A stretch of DNA of 33,372 nucleotides, taken from NCBI GenBank assembly GCA_003480425.1, contig QUJA01000029.1, forward strand, positions 1-33,372. The letters run 5' to 3'. This DNA comes from Firmicutes bacterium AM31-12AC (GTDB taxonomy: Bacteria > Bacillota > Clostridia > Lachnospirales > Lachnospiraceae). Positions 7,812-17,586 of the stretch are shown here, one piece after another (the first letter of the stretch is position 1; every line of letters begins with the position of its first letter). A model generated the notes under the pieces. The model had not been told where the DNA came from, made no database searches, and worked only from the letters and a program-made list of their open reading frames with translations. A program made the translations under genes and the position numbers.

Positions 7812-9082
7812 TTATTCGCGCCTGTCACCACGACGAATCTCTTCTACATTCTCATAGTAACTCTTGATTTCTTCTCCGGCAGCAATTGGCTCTGTCGGTT
7901 TTGTTCCATCACGGAATACCATTTTCAGAAGAATCGGTGTGATAATTGTTGTAATTACCACCACAATGATGACAGGTCCTAAAAATGCAATTCCCAACAG
8001 TCCAAGCGTAGAACCTTTACTGGCAACAATCAATGCCACCTCACCACGTGAGATCATACCGATACCAATACGTTTTGCCTGATAATTCTGGTATCCACAC
8101 ATTTTTGCACCGATACCACAACCAATAATTTTTGTCAGAATTGCAACGATTGTAAGTACTACTGCAAACGCAACAATTGTAAAATTCATTTTCGGCAATA
8201 CAACTTTAAGTCCAATACTTGCAAAGAATACCGGTGAAAGCAGCATGTATGAAATTGTATCAAATTTAGTCTGCAAATATTCTGAACGTTCTATGTTAGA
8301 AATAATCAGACCTGCGATAAATGCACCTGTGATATCTGCTACGCCAAATACTGCTTCTGCAATATATGACATTAATAGACAGAATACAAATGCAACGATT
8401 GTGTGACGATGTAATTCTTTTTTTGCTCCGTCGACCCATTTCTTATAAAATTTATAAAAATAACTCCTACGATTGCTGCAAATACAAAGAATGCCACTAC
8501 TTTGATCAGAACAATCGCAATATTTACACTGTCATCTGCCATACTTGTAACAATTGTAAGTGCAATAATACCAAGAATATCATCAATAATTGCTGCTCCA
8601 AGTATTGCATTTCCTGAACGTGTTTTTAATTTCCCCAGTTCCTTTAATGTTTCAACTGTAATACTTACAGACGTTGCTGTGAGGATTACTCCAATAAAAA
8701 TATTTTGTAAAAATGTGCTTGCACTTGCATAAGACGGAATCATTCCTGGTCTGTTAAATATAACCGCACAGAAATATCCTCCAATCAGTGGAACGATTAC
8801 ACCGCAAAGTGCAATTACAAATGACGCTTTTCCACTTGCTTTGAGTTCTTTGATATCAGTCTCCATTCCGGCACAGAACATCAGTACAATTACACCGATT
8901 TCTGCAATTTCATGAATAAAGGCTGTTTCACTTAACACTCCTAACCCTACCGGTCCTAAAACCAGTCCTGCCAAAAGTGCTCCTACTACCTGCGGCATCT
9001 GTACTCTCTTTGTCAAAAGCCCCAATACTTTTGTGCCAAGAAGTATGATTGCCAGATCCAATAGATAACTATAGCTTTCCAT
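7812..9082 (-). pseudogene. Cation:proton antiporter (CPA2 family), frameshifted as read
   Basis: A monovalent cation/H+ antiporter of the Na_H_Exchanger / CPA2 (KefB/GerN-like) type. The first part (from 9082) holds about seven membrane segments and the ion-site pair Asp167-Asp168 in [11 protein letters not shown]; the second (to 7812) resumes with VADITGAFIAGLIISN and further segments. The frames separate at about 8438-8444: an AAA run on the coding strand needs one more A to read [18 protein letters not shown]...[10 protein letters not shown]. With it restored the protein is 423 aa, normal for a CPA2 transmembrane unit lacking a TrkA-N tail. The start has AGGAGG at good spacing. A sequencing error is the more likely cause, because other genes here show the same lesion; real inactivation is possible. 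Confidence 0.85.
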
Positions 9083-9212
9083 TACGCTCCTCCTATGTTG
9101 TCATTTTCACTTCGTTATCCCCCAATAACTTACGTGTGACATCTTATATATTTTTTAGAACACTTTCCCATGTTCGTTCATAGTCATAGTATAACTATAA
9201 ACGATAACTTTT

Positions 9213-10685
9213 CTAACTAAGTCGTGGTACCTGCTGGCCTCTCAATTCAATGATCGGTCCCCCGGTTCCTTCAATATATTCTCGGGTGATCGTCACCTGT
9301 CCGATGTTATCATCCTTCGGTATTTCATACATAATGTCAAGCATAAACTCTTCAATGATCGCGCGAAGCGCTCTGGCTCCGGTATCCTTTTGCATTGCTT
9401 TTTCAGCAATCGCCTCAAGTGCACTATCATCAAAGATAAGATTTACTTCGTCTAATGCAAGTAATTTCTGATACTGTTTCAGTATCGCATTCTTTGGTTC
9501 TTTTAGGATTTTCACAAGCATGTCTTTATCCAGACCTTTCAATGTGAAAATAATAGGAAGACGGCCGATAAACTCTGGAATCATTCCGAATTTTCTTAAA
9601 TCTTCTACTGTCACCTTACTGATCAAATCTTTGTCATCATCATATTTATCTTTCAGCTCAGCATTAAATCCCATTGAACTTTTCTTTGTCAGTCTTTCTT
9701 TAATGATTTCTTCCAAATCCGGGAATGCACCTCCACAGATAAAAAGAATATTTTTTGTATTTACTGTTGTGAGCGGAACCATCGCATTTTTACTGTTTGC
9801 TCCAACAGGCACTTCCACTTCACTACCTTCAAGAAGCTTTAGCATTCCCTGCTGTACCGATTCTCCGCTTACATCACGCTGACTGGATGTTTTCTTTTTC
9901 GCTATCTTATCAATCTCATCAATGAAAATGATTCCCTGTTCAGCACGCTCTACATCATTATCCGCTGCTGCCAGAAGCTTAGAAACAACACTTTCAATAT
10001 CATCTCCGATATAGCCTGCCTCTGTCAGAGATGTTGCATCTGTAATGGCCAACGGCACATCTAATAATTTTGCCAATGTCTTTACCAAAAATGTTTTACC
10101 GCATCCTGTTGGTCCGATCATCAGCATATTAGATTTTTCAATCTCAATATCATCCATCGTGTCTGTAGCAACCCTTTTATAGTGGTTGTATACTGCTACT
10201 GACATTGCTTTTTTAGCATATTCCTGACCAACTACATATTGATCTAACTGCTCTTTGATCTTATGTGGTGCCGGAATCTCTTTGATATCTAATTTTTTAT
10301 ATTTTTTCGTTGATTTTTTCTTCTTTTTCTTAATCTTTGGCTGCTGTGGAAACAGACTATCCAAATCAGATAGATTCAAAAACTGAACTCCCGGCATATT
10401 CATCATCTTATTCAGATCTGTCGGCATATTTGACATTGCATCAAAACTCTTCTGCAGACAGTCCTGACATACTGTAATATTGTTTGGAAATTCCATCATC
10501 TTACCCGCTACACTTTCCGGACGATGACAGATAAAGCAGACTTTCTCATAATCATCTTCTTTATCATCCTGGGAATCTTCCACTGTTACTACTTCTTCCT
10601 TCGGATCTTCCACTGTTTCCAGATCTACTTCTCTGAAATCCTGATTCTGATCTTCATCTATAATTATTGTGTCGTGATCTGACAT
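9213..10685 (-). CDS. clpX: ClpX-like AAA+ ATPase with extended acidic N-terminus
   Basis: ATP-dependent unfoldase related to ClpX, 490 aa, longer than the usual 410-430. Order: an acidic disordered head (1-47), a four-cysteine zinc finger (Cys50, Cys53, Cys73, Cys76), a lysine-rich linker (118-132), then the AAA+ core. Walker A is GPTGCGKT (191-198), pore loop GYIG (224-227), Walker B IIFIDE (252-257), and sensor 2 lies in GARALR (436-441). The ClpP-docking loop, normally IGF, reads MGF (338-340). I chose the ATG at 10685 because GGAGG lies 9 nt upstream; the open frame to 10775 has no such support. No clpP is nearby, so this may be a second ClpX-type protein beside a clpP-linked one. The symbol is by homology. 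Confidence 0.85.
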   Translation of the reverse strand: MSDHDTIIIDEDQNQDFREVDLETVEDPKEEVVTVEDSQDDKEDDYEKVCFICHRPESVAGKMMEFPNNITVCQDCLQKSFDAMSNMPTDLNKMMNMPGVQFLNLSDLDSLFPQQPKIKKKKKKSTKKYKKLDIKEIPAPHKIKEQLDQYVVGQEYAKKAMSVAVYNHYKRVATDTMDDIEIEKSNMLMIGPTGCGKTFLVKTLAKLLDVPLAITDATSLTEAGYIGDDIESVVSKLLAAADNDVERAEQGIIFIDEIDKIAKKKTSSQRDVSGESVQQGMLKLLEGSEVEVPVGANSKNAMVPLTTVNTKNILFICGGAFPDLEEIIKERLTKKSSMGFNAELKDKYDDDKDLISKVTVEDLRKFGMIPEFIGRLPIIFTLKGLDKDMLVKILKEPKNAILKQYQKLLALDEVNLIFDDSALEAIAEKAMQKDTGARALRAIIEEFMLDIMYEIPKDDNIGQVTITREYIEGTGGPIIELRGQQVPRLS

Positions 10686-10780
10686 CTTACAAATCCTCCG
10701 TTCTTTTGTATCTATATACCATTCCTCATTATAACGGAATATCACTCTTACTTCAAATGAAGTTTTTGTAAACAAGCTCT

Positions 10781-12733
10781 TTATTTTAACATTTCTACAA
10801 ATTCATCTTCTGATATAATCGGAACACCGAGCTCTCTTGCTTTCTTATTTTTTGAAGAAGTGGATTCTACATCATTGTTAATCAGATAATTTGTTTTCGA
10901 TGTAACCGAACCTGTCACTTTTCCGCCACGTTTTTCGATTTCTTCTTTTACCTCTGCACGATTTGCAAAATGGTGTACGCTTCCTGTAATAACAAAATTT
11001 ATACCTGTGAACTTTTGCTCTGTTGTCTGTTCTTCTTTTGGGATTGTCACTTCCAACAAAAGCTTTTTAAATAATTCTCGATGTTTCTCATCTGCAAAAT
11101 AATCAACGTAAGCTTTTGCAATCACATCTCCCACTCCGGAAATCGCACTTAACTCTTCTTCTGTTGCATTCACCACTTTTTCCGGATTTTGATCAAATGC
11201 CCGGCAGATTACCTTTGCGTTCGCCAGTCCGATATTTGCAATCCCAAGACTGTACACTAATTTCGGAAGTGTCGTAGTTCTTGCCTGCTCGATGCTTTTC
11301 ATCAGATTATCGTAGGATTTTTCTCCAAAACCTTCCATCTTCTGAATCTCTTCTTTATAACGCTCTACATGAAAAATGTCTGAGAAATCTTTAATAAATC
11401 CCCTGTCGATTAATTTTTCTAAAGTTGCCTCTGACAAGCCTTCGATATTCATCGCATCTCTGCTGACAAATAACGTAAATGATTTCACCTGTTTTGCCTG
11501 ACACATTGGATTTGTACAATACAATGTTTTGGTATCGTTATCCATGGAAATCTTTGTTTCTCCACCACAGACCGGACATACCTTCGGTGGAACGCAATTA
11601 CCACTTCGTGTCAGATTTTCTGCAATCTGAGGAATGATCATATTCGCCTTATATACCTGTATGGTATCTCCGACTCCCAGCTGAAGCTCCTCCATAATAC
11701 TGACATTGTGAACACTTGCCCTGCTCACTGTCGTACCTTCCAGTTCGACCGGATCAAATATTGCTACCGGATTAATAAGCCCTGTTCTTGATGCACTCCA
11801 CTCAATTTCCCGAAGTGTTGTCTCTCGGATTTCATCTGCCCATTTAAATGCAAAAGAATCTCTCGGAAATTTTGCTGTTGTTCCCAAAGACTGTCCGTAT
11901 GCAATGTCATCATACACAAGCACCAGTCCATCTGATGGAAAATCATTTTCTGCAATATGCTCTGCAAACCATGAAACCTCATCTTCAATTGTAGATGCAT
12001 CTACAAGATGATGCTCTACCACTTCAAATCCCTGTCCTTTCAGCCAGTCCATCTGCTTTATTCTGGAATTTTGAAAATCCACATCATCTGCTTTTACCAA
12101 TGTAAATGCGTAGAATTTTACGTTTCTCTTAGCTGTAATTTCATTATTCAGCTGTCGTACTGAACCACTGCATAAGTTTCTTGGATTCTTATATTTTGCA
12201 TCAACATCCTCTATCTTGGCATTGATCTTTTCAAAATCATGATATCCGATAATTGCTTCTCCACGCAGGATCAATTCTCCTTTATACGGAATGTGGAGCG
12301 GTACATTTTTAAATACTTTTGCATTGTTTGTAATAACCTCTCCTACTTCTCCATTTCCTCGGGTAACTGCCTTTTCCAATTCTCCACCACGATATGTGAG
12401 AACAATTGTAAGACCATCCATCTTCCAGGACAGCATCGCCTTCTGACTTCCTAAGAATTCTTTCAGGCGTGAAACTTCTTTCGTCTTATCCAATGAGAGC
12501 ATCGGTTTCTCATGACGCTCTTTTGGCAACTCACTTAACACTTCATATCCAACATGAATTGTGGGACTGGAAGCAAGCGTCATTCCTAATTCCTGCTCCA
12601 GTCCCAATAACTCATCGTACAGTTTATCGTACTCGTAATTGCTCATGATCTCTCTGTCTTCCTGCTCATAAGCACGGCGAGCCTGATTCAAAATTTCCAC
12701 AAGTTGCAGCATTCGCTGTTTCTTATCTTCCAT
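10781..12733 (-). CDS. ligA: NAD-dependent DNA ligase
   Basis: Seals nicks in DNA during replication and repair. The 650-aa protein has the full LigA order: N-terminal NAD-binding Ia region, adenylation domain with catalytic Lys104 in WKMDG, OB fold, a Cys4 zinc finger (Cys386, Cys389, Cys406, Cys411), helix-hairpin-helix repeats (about 430-560) and a C-terminal BRCT domain (about 575-650, starting FVITGSVHHF). KMDG in place of the common KLDG, and a length slightly under 670, mark a somewhat divergent clostridial form. The ATG has AAGGAGAGG upstream. It lies between rluF and the clpX-like gene; the 95-nt gap to the latter shows no clear terminator, so read-through is possible. Confidence 0.93.
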   Translation of the reverse strand: MEDKKQRMLQLVEILNQARRAYEQEDREIMSNYEYDKLYDELLGLEQELGMTLASSPTIHVGYEVLSELPKERHEKPMLSLDKTKEVSRLKEFLGSQKAMLSWKMDGLTIVLTYRGGELEKAVTRGNGEVGEVITNNAKVFKNVPLHIPYKGELILRGEAIIGYHDFEKINAKIEDVDAKYKNPRNLCSGSVRQLNNEITAKRNVKFYAFTLVKADDVDFQNSRIKQMDWLKGQGFEVVEHHLVDASTIEDEVSWFAEHIAENDFPSDGLVLVYDDIAYGQSLGTTAKFPRDSFAFKWADEIRETTLREIEWSASRTGLINPVAIFDPVELEGTTVSRASVHNVSIMEELQLGVGDTIQVYKANMIIPQIAENLTRSGNCVPPKVCPVCGGETKISMDNDTKTLYCTNPMCQAKQVKSFTLFVSRDAMNIEGLSEATLEKLIDRGFIKDFSDIFHVERYKEEIQKMEGFGEKSYDNLMKSIEQARTTTLPKLVYSLGIANIGLANAKVICRAFDQNPEKVVNATEEELSAISGVGDVIAKAYVDYFADEKHRELFKKLLLEVTIPKEEQTTEQKFTGINFVITGSVHHFANRAEVKEEIEKRGGKVTGSVTSKTNYLINNDVESTSSKNKKARELGVPIISEDEFVEMLK

Positions 12734-12791
12734 CTTTTTTCCTCTCCTTGGTTACTTTTAAAGCAACCTCTACTATACGTTTATTTTCTTT

Positions 12792-13556
12792 TTATTCCCA
12801 TCGAATTGTCTCATTTGAAGAATCCTTGATCAGTTCATATAATTCATTCAACTCCGCATCTGTCAACTTCCGATATGCTCCGTCTTTTAATCCATTCAAC
12901 TCTATATTCATAACCCGAGTGCGGAACAAATCTTTTACCTGATATCCAAGTGCCTCACACATCCTGCGGATTTGTCGATTCAAACCCTGCGTAAGCACGA
13001 TTGTAAATGTATATTTTCCAATCTGTGTCACCTTGCAAGGTCTTGTCACAGTATCCAAAATCGGAACTCCTGTCGACATTTGTTTTATAAATTCGGGTGT
13101 GATTTCTTTGTCTACTGTCACTTTATATTCTTTCTCATGCTGATTTCCGGCTCTCATCATTTTATTAATGATATCACCGTTATTCGTCATAAGTAAAAGA
13201 CCATGCGAATCCTTATCCAATCTGCCGATGTATGTTACACGAATCGGATAATTTAAGAATCTAACAATGCTATTGCGTTCCCTGCGCTCTTCTGTACAGA
13301 CTATACCGACCGGCTTATTTACTGCTAAAACCACCATCTCATCTGTTCTGGAAACCGTCTTTTTTCCGACCTTTACAACCTGACCCGGTAGCACCTTCAT
13401 CCCCATAGTCGCTTTTTTCCCATCTATGGTTACTGCTCCGCTCTCAATCAGTTTATCCGCATTTCTTCTCGAACATACACCTGCCTCGCTTAAATATTTA
13501 TTCAAGCGGACAGGTTCATTTTTCTGCTGAAACTCTTTTTTTATCTGATTACTCAC
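12792..13556 (-). CDS. rluF: 23S rRNA pseudouridine synthase, RluF type
   Basis: Converts a uridine of 23S rRNA to pseudouridine (U2604 in E. coli RluF). The 254-aa protein has an N-terminal S4 RNA-binding domain (about 16-65, RLNKYLSEAGVCSRR) and the RsuA-type catalytic domain with Asp114 in GRLDKDSHGLL. The later motif QGLNRQIRRMCEALGY is characteristic of RluF. The GTG start at 13556 overlaps the end of the DHHW gene by 8 nt, with GGAGCAGG upstream, so translation is likely coupled. RluB/RsuA-type activity on another position cannot be excluded. Confidence 0.88.
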   Translation of the reverse strand: MSNQIKKEFQQKNEPVRLNKYLSEAGVCSRRNADKLIESGAVTIDGKKATMGMKVLPGQVVKVGKKTVSRTDEMVVLAVNKPVGIVCTEERRERNSIVRFLNYPIRVTYIGRLDKDSHGLLLMTNNGDIINKMMRAGNQHEKEYKVTVDKEITPEFIKQMSTGVPILDTVTRPCKVTQIGKYTFTIVLTQGLNRQIRRMCEALGYQVKDLFRTRVMNIELNGLKDGAYRKLTDAELNELYELIKDSSNETIRWE

Positions 13557-14724
13557 TTTTACCTGCTCCTAACATTCCACTAATGTTATTATCCTGGAAA
13601 AATGTATTTCCGCTGTATAAGAACAACGCATCTGTGATTCGATAAGAATCCATGATGTCCTGAATCGTTCCACTATAATATCTCGGGTCTACGACTACGA
13701 TTTCTCTAAAATATGGTGTCAAAAACGGAATGAAACTATTTGCAAACGAATCTTTTATAATTAAAATTCTCCGTGATTCCTCGGATGTTGTTTTAATATC
13801 AATAACTGATGTGTTACCGCCTAAAAATACACCGTACTGATCTCTCGTCTTTAATTTTGAAGAATCATATAATGATGCTGTTTTTTTCTGTTCATCAATA
13901 TAACTTACTAAAATATCTTCATCCGAGTCTTCCGGAACATAGATGTCAATCTGTTCTTTCTCTCCCAATCTGCACCCGGCCTTTGCGGACAAGGTTCCGT
14001 TAAATGTGGTTGATATCGGATATGCCACGAAGTTGCTTACTGCATCTGACTTGATATTCAATGACTCCACAGCATCTCCAAATACATAAAATGCTCCAAG
14101 GCTTGTCCAATGATGATCTGTCTTATAGAAAATCTTCTCGTCTGTATGCTTCTTAAGTGAACTTGTCACATCAATCCAGTTGATTGACTCCCCAAGTTCA
14201 CGTTTTGCCTGTGAAAACATACGATTTTGATCTGCAACTGTTGCCAGTGCCGGCAAACGGTTTTTCAATACATTTGCAGCATCCGGAACAAGCATTACCG
14301 ATGTATTGATATCCGGATAAGATTTCGCAAATGATTTCATAGATTTCAAATTCGCATTCAACTGTTCCTGATCAGGTGTTGCGATTTCTTCCATCAACTG
14401 ACCTTTTTTCCCAATCAAAACGCCATTCTCTTCTTTGCTTCCGCCAATTCTATCTAACGCCGTCTTTAATTTTCTCCAGGCATTCCTTCCTACGAACTGG
14501 TCAGCCTGATAGGTTTCAAATTTGTCCATAAAATCTCCAGAAACCAGACTTTCAATTGTCAGCTTCGGTCTGCCCGCCAACATTCGATTTTCCTCTTCCG
14601 ACATTTCTTTATTTGGAACGATAATATTTAATACAAGGAAAAATACGATACATACAACAAATGCCATTCCTATTATATGCTCTATTTTCCAGCCACTTCT
14701 TTTTCTCTTTCTATTATTCTGCAT
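13549..14724 (-). CDS. DHHW-family SGNH-like protein (AlgJ/AlgX-like)
   Basis: Membrane-anchored surface protein, 391 aa. After a Lys/Arg-rich head comes one membrane segment (about 15-36), then a large outer domain with the family motif Asp203-His204-His205-Trp206 (FYKTDHHWTSLGA) and a second conserved block IIKDSFANSF near 325-335. DHHW proteins are related to AlgJ/AlgX, which work with an MBOAT acyltransferase in moving acetyl groups onto exopolysaccharide. Here the MBOAT gene ends 8 nt upstream, which fits that partnership. AGGTG precedes the ATG. The acceptor polymer is unknown. Confidence 0.85.
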   Translation of the reverse strand: MQNNRKRKRSGWKIEHIIGMAFVVCIVFFLVLNIIVPNKEMSEEENRMLAGRPKLTIESLVSGDFMDKFETYQADQFVGRNAWRKLKTALDRIGGSKEENGVLIGKKGQLMEEIATPDQEQLNANLKSMKSFAKSYPDINTSVMLVPDAANVLKNRLPALATVADQNRMFSQAKRELGESINWIDVTSSLKKHTDEKIFYKTDHHWTSLGAFYVFGDAVESLNIKSDAVSNFVAYPISTTFNGTLSAKAGCRLGEKEQIDIYVPEDSDEDILVSYIDEQKKTASLYDSSKLKTRDQYGVFLGGNTSVIDIKTTSEESRRILIIKDSFANSFIPFLTPYFREIVVVDPRYYSGTIQDIMDSYRITDALFLYSGNTFFQDNNISGMLGAGKSE

Positions 14725-14732
14725 TTTTTCAC

Positions 14733-16145
14733 CTAGAATCTAAAATATAAAAATGGATTATATGTTTCTGTTACAAGGAATGCAATACAAAGTAAGAACA
14801 TTGCAATGTAAACCGCACAAGTTACGATAGCTCTTACTTCTTCGCTTTGCCAACATCCTGTTATCTTCTTCAACAGCTTGTATCCTCTTGGTGCAGATGC
14901 CAGAATTGCTATTACGATCAATAACCAGTTTGTAAAAATCATAAAGAATCCCTGCTTATCAAAAATTCCTTTTGCACCAATACCAAACATCACTTTCAGA
15001 TACTGGCCTGCATATCCCAATGTCGGGCTGAAGAAAAATACCCATCCAAATAAAACCAATACAAATGCATAAATGTGCTGGACTGCTGATGGAAGCTTCT
15101 CAATCTTACTTCCCCAGAGATATTTTTCTAAAATAAGGATTACTCCGTAATACAATCCCCAGAACATAAAGTTCCATTGTGCTCCATGCCATAATCCTGT
15201 CAACATCCATACGATCAACAGATTTAAGATATGTCTTGACGGAGTACATCGATTCCCTCCAAGCGGAATATATACATATTCACGGAACCATGTACTCAGC
15301 GAAATGTGCCATCTTCTCCAGAAATCTGTAATACTTTTGGCAATATACGGATAATTAAAGTTTGGCAAAAATTCAAACCCAAACATCTTGCCAAGACCAA
15401 TTGCCATATCCGAATAACCGCCGAAGTCGAAATAAATCTGGAATGCATACGCGATTGCTCCTACCCACGCTGTCAAAGTTGAAAATGAACCCATCTGCAT
15501 CGCAGCAACCTGTTCATATACCGAGCCAAATGTATTTGCCAGAACTACTTTCTTTGCTAATCCCCTGATAAAATACATTGCACCCTCGCCAAACTTAGTC
15601 GAGTTAATGCTACGTTCCTTTAACTGCTCCTCAATGTCAATATAGCGGACGATTGGTCCTGCGATCAACTGCGGAAACATTGAAATATACAATGCGAAAT
15701 ATAAAACATTTTCCTGTGGTTTTACCTCTTTTCGATATACATCGATCAAATAGGACATTGCCTGGAATGTATAAAATGAAATTCCGATTGGCAAAGCCAG
15801 CACACGATACGGAATATCGATTGGCAAAATTGCATTGATCGTATCCATAAGCAACCCATAATATTTGAAGAATCCAAGAATCAACAGATTCATTACCACT
15901 CCAAACATAAGGCTCATCTTCATAGCCCTTGCATTATCCCGTTTTTCGTAAATATCCTGTCCACAAAAATAATTCAATATGATGGAGAGAATCATTAAAA
16001 TAATATAAACAGGTTCGCCCCATGCGTAAAAAATCAAGCTCGCCGCCAACATCACATAGTTCTTCATCCTAAATGGAACAAGATAATACAAAAGCAATGT
16101 CAGTGGTAAAAATATAAATAAAAATGTAATGCTGCTAAATAGCAT
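14733..16145 (-). CDS. MBOAT-family membrane O-acyltransferase (AlgI/DltB-like)
   Basis: Polytopic membrane protein, 470 aa with about 11 hydrophobic segments. It carries the two conserved MBOAT histidines: His280 in FWRRWHISLSTWFREYVYIPLGG and His320 in LTGLWHGAQWNF. These proteins pass an acyl (usually acetyl) group across the membrane to an extracellular partner. Flanking SGNH, DUF4358 and DHHW genes suggest O-acetylation of a surface glycan. There are no Dlt genes around, so AlgI-like is a better fit than DltB. The ATG has GGTGGAGG 9 nt upstream. It starts 17 nt after the DUF4358 gene, so it is in the same operon. Confidence 0.92.
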   Translation of the reverse strand: MLFSSITFLFIFLPLTLLLYYLVPFRMKNYVMLAASLIFYAWGEPVYIILMILSIILNYFCGQDIYEKRDNARAMKMSLMFGVVMNLLILGFFKYYGLLMDTINAILPIDIPYRVLALPIGISFYTFQAMSYLIDVYRKEVKPQENVLYFALYISMFPQLIAGPIVRYIDIEEQLKERSINSTKFGEGAMYFIRGLAKKVVLANTFGSVYEQVAAMQMGSFSTLTAWVGAIAYAFQIYFDFGGYSDMAIGLGKMFGFEFLPNFNYPYIAKSITDFWRRWHISLSTWFREYVYIPLGGNRCTPSRHILNLLIVWMLTGLWHGAQWNFMFWGLYYGVILILEKYLWGSKIEKLPSAVQHIYAFVLVLFGWVFFFSPTLGYAGQYLKVMFGIGAKGIFDKQGFFMIFTNWLLIVIAILASAPRGYKLLKKITGCWQSEEVRAIVTCAVYIAMFLLCIAFLVTETYNPFLYFRF

Positions 16146-16162
16146 ATGTTTCTCCCTCCACC

Positions 16163-16651
16163 TTACAGACTCTTCGAAAATGCTGCGCGATATTCATCCG
16201 CCTTCGGAGCTACTGCAAGGAATATATAATCTCCTCTCACCTTCAGCTGTGCTGAATCTAACAACTGTACCTGTTTTGGTGCATAACCGTCAAAGTCATT
16301 CTTTCTGTTTTCAAGACGCCGATTGATCGCATCGCGAACGCCCTGCATCTGTCCATCATCTTTTACCTTGATCATAAGCACTTCTTCCGCTGACATGCTT
16401 GAAGCAGAAGAATAAAATAACACACCATCATAGTCTGCACTGTTAAGACCATAGTAACGCTTCAGTGCCTGGCTGTCCTGCTTCACAAGGTTCTCTGTGT
16501 CCAATGATGCCTCCACGCCTTTTGCAACTTCATCAAATGCTTTTGTACTTCCACTCGCAAAAATCAGCATCAGGATCACAAAGACTAAAATTGCTGCAAC
16601 TGTTATGTATTTAAAAAGTTCTGTTCTTGTAACACTTCCCCTGTTCGTCAT
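16163..16651 (-). CDS. DUF4358 protein, single-pass membrane anchor
   Basis: A 162-aa protein with one N-terminal membrane segment (about 12-32) and an outer domain containing YGLNSADYDGVLFYSSASSMSAEEVLMIKVKD, the pattern I associate with DUF4358. Proteins of this family often sit beside MBOAT/SGNH genes in Lachnospiraceae; their exact role is unknown. The ATG at 16651 is used because GGAGGT lies about 9 nt upstream and it makes an ATGA overlap with the stop of the SGNH gene. An in-frame start at 16684 would lie inside that gene. Confidence 0.78.
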   Translation of the reverse strand: MTNRGSVTRTELFKYITVAAILVFVILMLIFASGSTKAFDEVAKGVEASLDTENLVKQDSQALKRYYGLNSADYDGVLFYSSASSMSAEEVLMIKVKDDGQMQGVRDAINRRLENRKNDFDGYAPKQVQLLDSAQLKVRGDYIFLAVAPKADEYRAAFSKSL

Positions 16652-17445
16652 GATAAAGACACCTCCACCATGTGATCTGCCCATATTGGATAAAACTCAG
16701 ATACAAAATGAATTCCGTCCTCGTCGTAATATTCATCTTTTACAAGATCTGTATTGTCCACATACGCAATCTGTAATTCATCACACATCTTCTGTAATGC
16801 TTCGTTGTATTTTGAAATATTTGCCAATGCCGGTTTCTCGGCTATTGCACTTTGCTGCACCGGAAATATTGAATTTATCAAAATCTTTGTATCCGGTACT
16901 TCTTTTTGAATCTTTGTGATCAACTCTTTATATTGTTTGATAAATGTATCTGTATCTCCATTCGTATTGATCACATCATTCATTCCATAAGAGACGAACA
17001 CCATCTGTGGGTTAATCTCTTTTAGCTTTTCACACTGGTCATCCAGATCAGTAAGTGATGCACCTATTTTTGATACGACACTGTTCGCATTCAAAACATC
17101 GTATGCCGTAAATCCCTCCGTAATGGAATCTCCCATCACGACCGTACTTGCAAACATCTCTTTTAAGCTGATCGTACCTGCCTTATACGCTTCTTCTTTG
17201 TCTTTTGCCTCAACACGCTCTATCTTTGTCTCGACCGAAGCGACATCTTTTTTCTCATTCGTCTCAATATATTTAATCCCTGCACTTATCTCTGCGTTCT
17301 CATGTTTATTCGATAATCGAACTCCAATTACGACAAGAATTGCTGCTACAACACCTGTAGCAGCAATTCTACTATATACTTCTATTTTTCTTCTATTCTT
17401 TCTTTTGTTATACTGTTTCAATTTCTTCGTTCGTGCCTTTCCCAA
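16648..17445 (-). CDS. Membrane-anchored SGNH/GDSL esterase
   Basis: SGNH hydrolase, 265 aa. A Lys/Arg-rich cytoplasmic head (1-22) precedes one membrane segment (about 26-44) and a spacer. The catalytic domain has block I Ser107 (MGDSITEG), block III Asn156 (YGMND) and block V Asp243/His246 (DGIHFV). In the context of MBOAT and DHHW genes it may acylate or deacylate a surface polymer. The start is uncertain: the open frame begins at a TTG (17445) without a clear ribosome site. An ATG at 17480 could be the true start if one base is missing between the two. First gene of the minus-strand operon behind a good promoter. Confidence 0.82.
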   Translation of the reverse strand: MGKARTKKLKQYNKRKNRRKIEVYSRIAATGVVAAILVVIGVRLSNKHENAEISAGIKYIETNEKKDVASVETKIERVEAKDKEEAYKAGTISLKEMFASTVVMGDSITEGFTAYDVLNANSVVSKIGASLTDLDDQCEKLKEINPQMVFVSYGMNDVINTNGDTDTFIKQYKELITKIQKEVPDTKILINSIFPVQQSAIAEKPALANISKYNEALQKMCDELQIAYVDNTDLVKDEYYDEDGIHFVSEFYPIWADHMVEVSLS

Positions 17446-17523
17446 ACATCTATTTTCACTGTTCTAATTGTTTTTTTCATATGAGAATAATCATGAATTT
17501 TTGTTCACAATTTTCCTTATTTA

Positions 17524-17551
17524 ATAATACTTTTTTACCCCAAAAAGTCAA
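17524..17551 (-). promoter_or_regulatory. Predicted SigA promoter of the SGNH/MBOAT operon
   Basis: Minus strand: -35 TTGACT (17546-17551), 16-nt spacer, -10 TATTAT (17524-17529). It would give a leader of about 70 nt before the SGNH start. A weaker plus-strand candidate for the DUF5721-like gene overlaps it (TCAACA at 17548-17553, 17 nt, TATACT at 17571-17576). The 315-bp gap 17446-17760 holds these sites and the palindromic repeat that follows. Confidence 0.65.
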
Positions 17552-17586
17552 CAAGTATGGTATGATATTTTATACTGTAATTGGGG

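Noticed and set aside
10686..10775. A 30-residue N-terminal extension of the ClpX-like protein
   Set aside because: The strong GGAGG site and ATG at 10685 give a normal start, and the extension has no ribosome site or family support.
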